A stretch of DNA of 5,523 nucleotides from positions 1 to 5,523 of the forward strand of contig JALUEN010000054.1 of assembly GCA_027052755.1 (NCBI GenBank), in the 5' to 3' direction. Both the position numbers and the translations under genes were made by a program. Position 1 is the first letter of the stretch. Every line of letters starts with the position of its first letter. Below, in pieces: positions 1-5,129 of the stretch. The notes beneath the pieces were generated by a model. It did not search any database and was not told the DNA's origin. It saw only the letters and a program-made list of their open reading frames with translations. This stretch comes from a bacterium (GTDB taxonomy: Bacteria; DRYD01; JALUEN01).

Positions 1-275
1 CCCCCTATAACGTACAGAGCTTTCGTTTTCTCAGGAAGCTTAGCTGAGAAGATCAGGAGGGAGAAGAAACTGAACAGGAGGATTATGATAACCCTTATCA
101 GGGTTAACCAATATCTCCTATCCTCCTGAAGGATCTGTAGAGCTTTCTTATCCAGATTGAGTACCTTCTTGTAAGTCTTCTCAAAGGCGAAGGGAATACA
201 TATAACTAGCGTCCAGTAGATAACGTAGAGGTAAGCTATGACTATTAAAACTGACCAGAGTTTAAGGTGATCCAA
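1..275 (-). CDS. Two-helix membrane protein, N-terminal part only (cut by window edge)
   Basis: I do not recognise this protein. The frame is open for 91 codons from a TTG at 275 and runs off the window. TTG is the only usable start in the visible frame, because no ATG or GTG occurs in it. An SD, GGAGGG at 285-290, sits 9 bases upstream. The translation starts LDHLKLWSVL and has two clear hydrophobic segments, about residues 7-31 and 56-78. They are joined by a charged, Lys/Glu/Asp-rich loop containing KKVLNLDKKA and QEDRRYW. It begins 32 bases after the zinc-ribbon gene and is probably the next gene of the same operon. Function is unknown. The coding call rests on frame length, the SD and membrane-like composition. 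Confidence 0.6.
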   Translation of the reverse strand, partial: MDHLKLWSVLIVIAYLYVIYWTLVICIPFAFEKTYKKVLNLDKKALQILQEDRRYWLTLIRVIIILLFSFFSLLIFSAKLPEKTKALYVIG

Positions 276-307
276 GTTTACCTTCCCTCCTTTAGGAACT
301 CTGAGTA

Positions 308-544
308 TCAGTTATTCGTGGGGAAGAAGAGTTTACTCTCCATTCTAAGCTCGCTTTCATCTACTAATATTCTGAAACCACATATTATGCAAGCGTACTC
401 TCTTAGGTTCTCAGGGAGCTCCCAGTTATACTCCTCATACAGTATCCCCCCACATCTAGGACATCTTAGCTTTCGTTTTTCGTAAGTTCTGCTATAGGAG
501 ATCCACAACTCCTCATCTCTTTCCTTATCTCTTTCCTTATCCAC
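308..544 (-). CDS. Small zinc-ribbon protein of unknown function
   Basis: This is a 78-residue protein with two Cys pairs, CPRC at 28-31 and CIIC at 52-55, separated by 20 residues. The pattern is that of a zinc ribbon; the second pair is followed by GF, as in rubredoxin-like knuckles. The N-terminus is highly charged and contains the repeated unit DKER, encoded by a 12-bp tandem repeat. There is no signal peptide or membrane segment, so it is probably cytoplasmic. The start is GTG at 544, with an excellent SD (GAGGTGA, 551-557) 6 bases upstream. The TGA stop of gmhA lies inside that SD, so the two genes are probably translationally coupled. The role is unknown: such ribbons bind nucleic acid or protein partners, but nothing here identifies one. 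Confidence 0.75.
   Translation of the reverse strand: MDKERDKERDEELWISYSRTYEKRKLRCPRCGGILYEEYNWELPENLREYACIICGFRILVDESELRMESKLFFPTNN
515..541. repeat. 12-bp tandem repeat, about 2.25 copies, in the zinc-ribbon gene
   Basis: The unit atctctttcctt occurs at 515-526 and 527-538, followed by a partial third copy (atc). It lies at the very 5' end of the zinc-ribbon gene and encodes two DKER units just after the GTG start. A unit of 12 is a multiple of three, so gain or loss of a copy would keep the frame. Confidence 0.85.
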
Positions 545-550
545 TAGGGG

Positions 551-1207
551 TCACCTCTCTCGGTATGTCGGGTATTTGTTTTTTAAGTAACGCTCTATGA
601 GATCACAGATTAGATGGATAATTAGGGTATGAGCTTCCTGGACTCTAGCTGTCCTATAAGAGGGAACTATTAGTTCAATATCAGCTAAGCCCTTAGCTTT
701 TCCTCCACCTTTGCCTAGTAAAGATATTGTTTTTATCCCTAGGCTCCTCGCTCTCTCCAATGCCTTTAAAATGTTTGGGGAATTACCGCTTGTAGATATA
801 GCTATCAGGAGATCTCCAGGTGAGCCTAAGGCCTCCAGCTGTCTGGCGAATAAGTTCTCATAGCCGTAATCGTTGGATAGAGCTGTCAAGACAGAGGTAT
901 CCGTGGTTAAAGCTATTGCTGGGAAACCCTTAACATCTCTACTCTCAAATGCTCCCACGATCTCTGCAGCTAAGTGCTGACTATCAGCTGCAGAACCTCC
1001 GTTCCCTGCTATGAGTACCTTATTCCCTGAGCTTAGGACTTGGAATATCAGGTTAGAAACTTGATATATCCTCTCAAGAAGTTCTCTATCTTCTGAGATC
1101 AGTTTAAGGGTTTGAAGAGCTTCTGAGAGGTTTTTCTCTATGAGCGCTAGGGACTCTTCATGAGGTAAGTTTAGAGGTTGAGTTTCCCTAATATCGCTCA
1201 ATCTCAT
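551..1207 (-). CDS. gmhA: Sedoheptulose-7-phosphate isomerase (phosphoheptose isomerase)
   Basis: A 218-residue SIS-domain protein that should convert sedoheptulose 7-phosphate to D-glycero-D-manno-heptose 7-phosphate, the first step of heptose supply for LPS core or other envelope glycans, in the cytoplasm. Family motifs appear in order: GNGGSAADSQHLAAE (68-82), ALTTDTSVL (99-107), NDYGY (112-116), ISTSGNS (137-143), LGKGGGK (164-170) and TARVQEAH (186-193). The metal and catalytic residues known from E. coli GmhA appear conserved as H78, E82, Q190 and H198. An N-terminal helical extension of about 40 residues is usual. The ATG at 1207 lies only 1 base after the SD GAGGTGA (1209-1215). TTG at 1201, two codons later, has 7-base spacing like neighbouring genes, so it may be the true start. 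The gap to rnc is 6 bases. No other heptose genes are visible. Confidence 0.93.
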   Translation of the reverse strand: MRLSDIRETQPLNLPHEESLALIEKNLSEALQTLKLISEDRELLERIYQVSNLIFQVLSSGNKVLIAGNGGSAADSQHLAAEIVGAFESRDVKGFPAIALTTDTSVLTALSNDYGYENLFARQLEALGSPGDLLIAISTSGNSPNILKALERARSLGIKTISLLGKGGGKAKGLADIELIVPSYRTARVQEAHTLIIHLICDLIERYLKNKYPTYRER

Positions 1208-1213
1208 ATCACC

Positions 1214-1915
1214 TCATCTCATATCTCGTTGAGGACTATTACTTGATAGTAGTTTTATAGCTTCCCTAGCAGCTATCCTCTCTGTTTCCTTCAGAGTACT
1301 TCCAGTAACTTCTGCTAACTTCTTGCCCTTTAGATATATACTTACCTTAAACTTACCATCACTTAGCCTCTCTGAGATGTAGCTAGGAAGTTCCTTATAC
1401 TCCCTCTGGGTATATTCCTGAAGTAAGCCTTTCCAGTTAACTTTGTAGAACTCTAACTCATACTCGTGTATTACATCGCTTAGTTTTTCCCTGAAGAACT
1501 TCCTCACCCTGTCTAACCCTTTGTCTAAGTATATAGCTCCTATTATAGCCTCAAAGAGGTTAGCTAAGATCCTCCTTGAGGGTTTTCCAAGGAATAGTCC
1601 GAATTTGTCTAATTGAAGCTTTCTCGCGAAAAAGGCAAGAGCTTCATTGTTAACTAGTGAAGCCCTCATCTTAGATAAATTGCCCTCATCGTAAGCACTG
1701 TACTTCTTCAATATATCTTCAGTTATAAGTAAGTTAAAGACGGCATCTCCTAAGAACTCTAAAGTTTCGTTATTGGGAACCTTTTTAGCTGATGCCCATG
1801 AGCTATGAGATATAGCGTTAAATAGGACTTGGTTGCTGATATCTTCTAAACCTAATCTAGTTTTCAGCTCACCTATTACTTCCTCTAGATCTCTTTCTAG
1901 TTCTTTCCCCTTCAT
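1214..1915 (-). CDS. rnc: Ribonuclease III
   Basis: A 233-residue endonuclease for double-stranded RNA, expected to mature rRNA precursors and cleave structured mRNAs. The N-terminal catalytic domain carries the signature NETLEFLGDAV (49-59), giving acidic residues E50, E53 and D57, then YDEGNLSKMRA (75-85) with E77. The last catalytic pair, normally Asp and Glu (D114/E117 in E. coli), reads N119 and E122 here. The C-terminal dsRNA-binding domain (about 160-225) starts NWKGLLQEYTQ and ends in AAREAIKLL, but its middle lacks the usual GPxH loop and has a reduced Lys cluster. Length is normal for the family. The start is ATG at 1915. The usable SD is AAGGA, 8 bases upstream and overlapping the TAA of rapZ; a second AGGAG nearly touches the ATG. 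The 11-base gap to rapZ and 6-base gap to gmhA place it mid-operon. Confidence 0.95.
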   Translation of the reverse strand: MKGKELERDLEEVIGELKTRLGLEDISNQVLFNAISHSSWASAKKVPNNETLEFLGDAVFNLLITEDILKKYSAYDEGNLSKMRASLVNNEALAFFARKLQLDKFGLFLGKPSRRILANLFEAIIGAIYLDKGLDRVRKFFREKLSDVIHEYELEFYKVNWKGLLQEYTQREYKELPSYISERLSDGKFKVSIYLKGKKLAEVTGSTLKETERIAAREAIKLLSSNSPQRDMR

Positions 1916-1926
1916 TCTCCTTATCC

Positions 1927-2796
1927 TTAACTGAGGTCCCTATGAGTTACTTCAACTGAAAGGCTCTTCCCCCTCAATATCTTCGCTATGTTCTCAACCA
2001 CACCTACAGACCTATGCTTTCCACCAGTGCACCCGAAAGCGATAGTTAATGAGCTTTTTCCCTGTCTTGAGAAGCCTTTTATTAAGATGTCTAGCATCTT
2101 TAAAGTGTTCTCTATAAAGGTGTTGTAAAGTTCATCGCTCTGGATGTACCTCTGAACCTCCTCTGAGGTGCCAGGTAGATCCGCTAGCTCAGGTACGTAG
2201 TGAGGGTTTTTTAAGAACCTGAGGTCAAGAACTAGTTCAGCATCTAGAGGAATTCCATTTCTGTAACTGAAAGATATTAGCCTAACCTTAAACTTAGGGT
2301 GCTGGCTGATTATATCCTGGAGTTTTACCCTCAACTCCCATGGAGAAGTGTTAGAGGTATCTATAGTGTAATCAGCTAACTCTGCTAAGTTAGCCATTAG
2401 ACGCTTCTCTAAAGTTATTCCCTTTAATATATCATCTCCCGTAAGTGGGTGAGATCTCCTAGTAGCTTTAAATCTCCTGATAACCACTTCATCTCTAGCA
2501 GTGAGAAAGATAACCTTTAACCCTAGATTTTTTAATTTTTTAACGTAATCAGCTAACGTATAGGTGTTAAAATCAAGAAATTCCTTAGATCTTATATCTA
2601 AGACTATGGCTATTCTATAAGTACGAACTCTCTGAGCAAGCTCTATAAATGGTTCCAGGAGCTGTGGTGGGATATTATCTACGCAGAAGAAACCGAAGTC
2701 CTCCAAATTTTTCAGAGCAGTCGTCTTACCTGCTCCAGATATCCCTGTGATCAGCAGGGCGTTTTTCAGCGCGCTTTTCTCGTTTTCCCCTGACAA
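1927..2796 (-). CDS. rapZ: RapZ/YvcJ-family P-loop nucleotide-binding protein (RNase adapter family)
   Basis: From the start chosen here the protein has 289 residues; the family is about 285-295. It contains the Walker A motif GISGAGKTT (18-26), a Walker B-like VLDIR (65-69), the family block GIPLDAELVLDLRF with NPHYVPEL (181-204) and the C-terminal signature GCTGGKHRSV (255-264). In E. coli, RapZ binds the sRNA GlmZ, guides RNase E to it and senses glucosamine-6-phosphate. In other bacteria (YvcJ) it is a GTP/ATP-binding protein linked to envelope or competence functions. The Lys/Arg-rich tail of E. coli RapZ is absent (it ends VTHRDLS), so an RNase E adapter role should not be assumed. The open frame extends to TTG 2814, but a strong SD (GGAGGTG, 2806-2812) lies inside that extension. 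TTG 2796 fits the SD spacing of neighbouring genes; GTG 2802 is the alternative. Confidence 0.93.
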   Translation of the reverse strand: MSGENEKSALKNALLITGISGAGKTTALKNLEDFGFFCVDNIPPQLLEPFIELAQRVRTYRIAIVLDIRSKEFLDFNTYTLADYVKKLKNLGLKVIFLTARDEVVIRRFKATRRSHPLTGDDILKGITLEKRLMANLAELADYTIDTSNTSPWELRVKLQDIISQHPKFKVRLISFSYRNGIPLDAELVLDLRFLKNPHYVPELADLPGTSEEVQRYIQSDELYNTFIENTLKMLDILIKGFSRQGKSSLTIAFGCTGGKHRSVGVVENIAKILRGKSLSVEVTHRDLS

Positions 2797-2805
2797 GATC
2801 ACTGA

Positions 2806-2812
2806 CACCTCC
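2806..2812 (-). promoter_or_regulatory. Ribosome binding site that decides the rapZ start
   Basis: The strand reads GGAGGTG, nearly the full anti-SD complement, and begins with the G of the upstream-most TTG (2812-2814). No SD exists in front of that TTG. The site therefore supports initiation at TTG 2796 (9 bases after GGAGGTG) or GTG 2802 (3 bases after). Neighbouring genes use 6-7 bases after GAGGTGA, which favours 2796. Confidence 0.7.
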
Positions 2813-2823
2813 AAATAGTTGAG

Positions 2824-3423
2824 CTAGTGAGAAAAGACTTTAACTACTAAAACAGCGTATATTAGAGCTATCCAGAGGATCGTCCAGTACTCTGTTTTCA
2901 GCACTATATCTAGATCAAATTCACCTTTCCTGAGGGGGTAGGGCTTTAATTTCCACCACCACTTAGGGACATTTCTCTTATACTCCATATACTCGCTACC
3001 AAAAACCTCTTCTAAATATCTTTCCTCATGAGGAATAACTAGAATCCAGTATAATATAATGTAGATTAGAGCAACGATAAGTAACATGATCAGCCTTAAG
3101 CTAATTGGGTCATTTCCGAAAGCACCCCAGGTTAACCCTAAACCTGTTAGGGTATTACCCCAGTACAGTGGATTCCTAGTGTAGCTATAGGGACCTGCAG
3201 TGACTAATATCTTTGTTGATGTCTCCTCACCCCTACTCGCTCCACCTATATAACCTAAACCCCATATCCTTATCCCTTCACCTAAGATCACTAATGGCAG
3301 GGACTCTAAAATGGATCGGGCTGACGGATCAGCAAAGATTAGTATAAGTAGCGCTACTGAAGCCATCACAGCTGCCCTGTATTTGAAGGCAAGGGCTTGT
3401 ACTCTCTCTAGAATTTTTCCCAT
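2824..3423 (-). CDS. Multi-pass membrane methyltransferase, ICMT/PEMT-like (isoprenylcysteine or phospholipid methyltransferase family)
   Basis: A 199-residue inner-membrane protein with hydrophobic segments at about 16-30, 41-60, 86-104, 108-130 and 178-196. The C-terminal half carries the family motif of ICMT and phospholipid methyltransferases: TAGPYSYTRNPLYWGN (75-90), then PHEERYLEEVFGSEY (131-145) and YKRNVPKWW (148-156). In studied relatives the RNPxY and E-E elements form the S-adenosylmethionine site, and the substrate is a lipid or lipid-linked acceptor. The acceptor cannot be told from sequence, and bacterial members are mostly uncharacterised. The ATG at 3423 has an SD, AAAGGTGA, 7 bases upstream. 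A hydrophobic helix after the methyltransferase core (178-196) gives a membrane-bound C-terminus. It lies downstream of a prenyl diphosphate synthase and a tail-anchored protein, which makes a lipid or prenyl role plausible but unproven. Confidence 0.85.
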   Translation of the reverse strand: MGKILERVQALAFKYRAAVMASVALLILIFADPSARSILESLPLVILGEGIRIWGLGYIGGASRGEETSTKILVTAGPYSYTRNPLYWGNTLTGLGLTWGAFGNDPISLRLIMLLIVALIYIILYWILVIPHEERYLEEVFGSEYMEYKRNVPKWWWKLKPYPLRKGEFDLDIVLKTEYWTILWIALIYAVLVVKVFSH

Positions 3424-3457
3424 ATTCCTTTCACCTTTCAGTTTTTGAGGATTTTAA

Positions 3458-3694
3458 TTACCGAGTAGCTAGAAAGATAAGCACAGACAGTATCATCAAG
3501 AGAACTACTGCTGTGATGATGAATATCCCCCAACTTAGTAAGGTGTTGCTAGCTCCCTCCTGAGAAGCAACCTTTTTAGGAGATGAAGGGTTTTCTCCTG
3601 TATCTGCTGTAGCTAAAGCTGCCTCTATATCTCCAGTGTGATCATAATCAATATCAGGATCGTAGCTATCAAATCCACCGAACTCCCCGTACAT
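3458..3694 (-). CDS. Small tail-anchored membrane protein, unknown function
   Basis: I do not recognise this 78-residue protein. Residues 1-50 are hydrophilic: the start is acidic and rich in Gly, Asp and Tyr (GEFGGFDSYDPDIDYDHTGD), followed by an Ala/Thr stretch and a Ser/Pro/Lys linker (NPSSPKK, 35-41). Residues 52-76 form one strongly hydrophobic helix, leaving only TR after it. There is no N-terminal signal, so this is a C-tail anchor. Start ATG 3694 is well supported by the SD GAGGTGA, 6 bases upstream. The ispA stop lies immediately before it (TGA TGA followed by the SD). It is genuine by SD, spacing and composition. Its place between the prenyl synthase and the methyltransferase suggests a linked role, which is inference only. 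Confidence 0.8.
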   Translation of the reverse strand: MYGEFGGFDSYDPDIDYDHTGDIEAALATADTGENPSSPKKVASQEGASNTLLSWGIFIITAVVLLMILSVLIFLATR

Positions 3695-3708
3695 CCCTTC
3701 TCACCTCA

Positions 3709-4599
3709 TCAGTGATCCCTATTATATACAAAGTGAGCTAAGCTAGCTAACAGCTGGGAGGACCTTAGATCGCTAAGGGCTCTCACTGTTTTCTCTAGAA
3801 AGAGCTTAGCTAGCTTCCTAGAGCCCTCCTCTCCTAAGATTAGATAGTATCCATCCTTATCAAGGATATCATCGGTTATCTGAAATAGCTGACCTAACCA
3901 GTAGCCGTAAGCAGTCAATCTATATACTAGCTTAAAGGTTGCGCCTAGAAGTAGAGGAGGAATCTGCAGGGATGCTATTATTAAGCCAGCGGTTTTAGCT
4001 GTCTCAACCCGTTTCAAGGTGTCTAGTGGAATATTTTCCTTCTTCTCTGTCCCTTTCTTAGAGAGCTCTAGATCTATGTCTTCCCACTGCCCACCTATAA
4101 GGTACTCCTCTCCAGATTTCCTAGCTAAAATCTCTACTGCTCTGAGAACTCTATCAGGGGGAAAATCCTTAACTTTGGAAGCTATTCTGAAAGCTAAGGT
4201 TAGCATCTCATCACCTAAAAGTATAGCTTTACCCTCTCCATAAACCTTATGTGGTGTTAGTTTCCCACGGCGGTAATCGTCATTATCCATAGCTGGTAGG
4301 TCATCATGAACTAAGGAATAGTTGTGGATTAGCTCTATCGCAGCTGCGAAGGGGAGAAATGGTTTAAATCTAACGGGAAAGCCTAAGTTCACCTGGGAGA
4401 TTTGAGCAGATAGTAAAAGCAGGTAAGGTCTTATCCTCTTACCTCCGGGGAACAGGACGTATTTAATTGCCTCCTTAAGCTCTGCAGGGGCTCTCAAGCT
4501 ATCCACTAGTTCTCTTAAGTAATCATCTACTAGCTTCACCTTCTCCTTCCAATCAGCTAACAGCTCTTTCTCATTGTAGCTGAGAAGTATTTCGCTCAT
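3709..4599 (-). CDS. ispA: Short-chain polyprenyl diphosphate synthase, probably farnesyl diphosphate synthase
   Basis: A 296-residue all-helical trans-prenyltransferase that condenses isopentenyl diphosphate with an allylic diphosphate, feeding undecaprenyl carrier and quinone synthesis. Motifs in order: GGKRIRP (52-58, IPP-binding), first Asp-rich motif DDLPAMD (99-105) with RRG (110-112), GGQWED (169-174), KT (202-203) and second Asp-rich motif DDILD (243-247). The two-residue insertion in the first motif and Tyr94 five residues before it match bacterial farnesyl diphosphate synthases rather than geranylgeranyl synthases, which often carry Met there. After DDILD, only KDG precedes the LG-containing helix (255-264). 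About 19 residues usual in IspA, including a conserved GK-x-TY lysine, are absent. Frame and downstream helix are intact, so this is not an obvious frameshift. The SD GGTGGTGA upstream contains the TGA stop of secG. Confidence 0.92.
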   Translation of the reverse strand: MSEILLSYNEKELLADWKEKVKLVDDYLRELVDSLRAPAELKEAIKYVLFPGGKRIRPYLLLLSAQISQVNLGFPVRFKPFLPFAAAIELIHNYSLVHDDLPAMDNDDYRRGKLTPHKVYGEGKAILLGDEMLTLAFRIASKVKDFPPDRVLRAVEILARKSGEEYLIGGQWEDIDLELSKKGTEKKENIPLDTLKRVETAKTAGLIIASLQIPPLLLGATFKLVYRLTAYGYWLGQLFQITDDILDKDGYYLILGEEGSRKLAKLFLEKTVRALSDLRSSQLLASLAHFVYNRDH

Positions 4600-4609
4600 A
4601 GTTAGCTTA

Positions 4610-4873
4610 TCACCACCAGTACTGCTGGGTTACCGTAAATAGTAGTGATAAGAGGAAGAAAGCTATAGCTAGCTTAGATGTTAAGTTCTCAAAGAACTCC
4701 TCTTTAGATAGCTTTCCACCTCTTGTAGAGGGAGAGGCCATCGGCCCTCCACCTATTAACCCGGATAACCCTTCCTTCCTCGTTACATGCGAAGCCATTA
4801 AAACTATCAATCCAAAGGAGACTAAGAAGTAGGCTACTAGTAGTAAAATCCTTATGAACTTTCCCAGATCCAT
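4610..4873 (-). CDS. secG: Preprotein translocase subunit SecG
   Basis: An 87-residue inner-membrane protein with two helices, about residues 7-27 and 66-83, joined by a loop containing GLSGLIGGG (35-43), the typical SecG glycine motif. The segment TRGGKLSKEEFFENLTSKLA before the second helix matches the place where SecG proteins have a Thr-rich stretch leading into the membrane. SecG stimulates SecYEG-mediated export with SecA. Size and topology fit the family. The ATG at 4873 has a modest SD (GGGGGAGA, about 7 bases upstream). It is the first gene of the minus-strand operon, next to a divergent tRNA gene. The protein ends QQYWW, and its TGA is part of the SD of the next gene, followed at once by an in-frame TAA. 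Confidence 0.88.
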   Translation of the reverse strand: MDLGKFIRILLLVAYFLVSFGLIVLMASHVTRKEGLSGLIGGGPMASPSTRGGKLSKEEFFENLTSKLAIAFFLLSLLFTVTQQYWW

Positions 4874-4987
4874 GTAAATCTCCCCCTAATTGAGGTTGAT
4901 AAATTTCTAGGTACTACTTCTAGAAAAGGGGAGGACTTCCTCTGTTAAGATCTAATTAATAGGAGGGGAAGGGAAGCGAGGCTAGAA

Positions 4988-4993
4988 TATAAT
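4988..4993 (+). promoter_or_regulatory. -10 box of the tRNA-Thr promoter
   Basis: A perfect TATAAT lies just upstream of the tRNA. Taking the box as -12 to -7 puts the transcription start at about 5000, one base before the tRNA. No good TTGACA is seen at 16-18 bases upstream; that position is a purine tract (aggaggggaagggaag, 4961-4976). An overlapping TAGAAT (4983-4988) is an alternative box that would give a leader of about 6 bases. Confidence 0.6.
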
Positions 4994-5000
4994 ACAGGGA

Positions 5001-5072
5001 GCCCACGTAGCTCAGAGGCAGAGCGCATCCTTGGTAAGGATGAGGTCACCGGTTCGACCCCGGTCGTGGGCT
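5001..5072 (+). tRNA. tRNA-Thr (anticodon GGT)
   Basis: A full cloverleaf can be drawn. Acceptor stem is GCCCACG (5001-5007) with CGTGGGC (5065-5071), all seven pairs Watson-Crick. D stem is GCTC with GAGC. Anticodon stem is CATCC (5026-5030) with GGATG (5038-5042) around loop TTGGTAA, placing GGT at 5033-5035. Variable loop is AGGTC. T stem is ACCGG with CCGGT around TTCGACC. It reads Thr codons ACC and ACU. The discriminator base is T (5072). CCA is not encoded (the next bases are CTC), so it must be added enzymatically. It is divergent from secG and upstream of, and in the same direction as, the thiamin pyrophosphokinase-like gene. Confidence 0.97.
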
Positions 5073-5089
5073 CTCTTTTCTCTTTTTTA
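5073..5089 (+). terminator. T-rich tract after the tRNA, possible terminator
   Basis: The pyrimidine run ctcttttctctttttt directly follows the tRNA. There is no separate hairpin in front of it, but the GC-rich T and acceptor stems could serve as the paused structure. It may also be a 3' trailer, or only a partial terminator if the next gene is co-transcribed. No independent promoter for that gene is evident between here and 5124. Confidence 0.35.
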
Positions 5090-5099
5090 GTCCTCAGAA

Positions 5100-5129
5100 T
5101 CCATTACGGAAGGAGCGAAGCGTTATGGA
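5100..5129 (+). promoter_or_regulatory. Predicted hairpin enclosing the SD and pairing the start codon of the thiN-like gene
   Basis: tccattacg (5100-5108) pairs with cgttatgga (5121-5129): eight pairs with one T-T mismatch (5105 with 5124). The 12-base loop gaaggagcgaag contains the SD AGGAG. The ATG at 5125-5127 is paired with CAT at 5102-5104. The pairing is read directly from the sequence; a regulatory role is inference. Confidence 0.4.

Noticed and set aside
31..50. Imperfect palindrome CTCAG...CTGAG near the window edge
   Set aside because: It is within the coding frame of the membrane protein, has 5-base arms with mismatches inside, and has no T tract.
267..485. Plus-strand open frame of 72 codons
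   Set aside because: It lies opposite the zinc-ribbon gene and its leader, shows no recognisable domain, and the minus-strand gene has clear motifs and SD.
4019..4243. Plus-strand open frame of 74 codons
   Set aside because: It is fully inside the prenyl diphosphate synthase on the other strand, so it is a shadow frame.
3709..4599. Frameshift or sequencing error as the cause of the short C-terminus of the prenyl synthase
   Set aside because: The frame continues with a family-like helix (LGEEGSRKLA) to a stop directly in front of the next SD, as expected for an intact gene.
4931..4942. Inverted repeat GAGGACTTCCTC as an operator for the secG operon
   Set aside because: Arms of only five bases with no extension are expected by chance in a purine/pyrimidine-rich region, and no -10 box could be placed beside it.
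4943..4948. Minus-strand TTAACA as the -35 box of the secG operon promoter
   Set aside because: At 16-18 bases downstream the sequence is TTCTAG-like, a poor -10 match, so the promoter cannot be assigned.
5001..5072. Archaeal origin suggested by the T discriminator of tRNA-Thr
   Set aside because: RNase III, RapZ, SecG and GmhA are bacterial, and T at this position also occurs in bacterial tRNA-Thr.
5073..5124. TPP riboswitch in front of the thiamin pyrophosphokinase-like gene
   Set aside because: The leader is only about 50 bases and lacks the conserved THI-box elements; only a simple hairpin is present.
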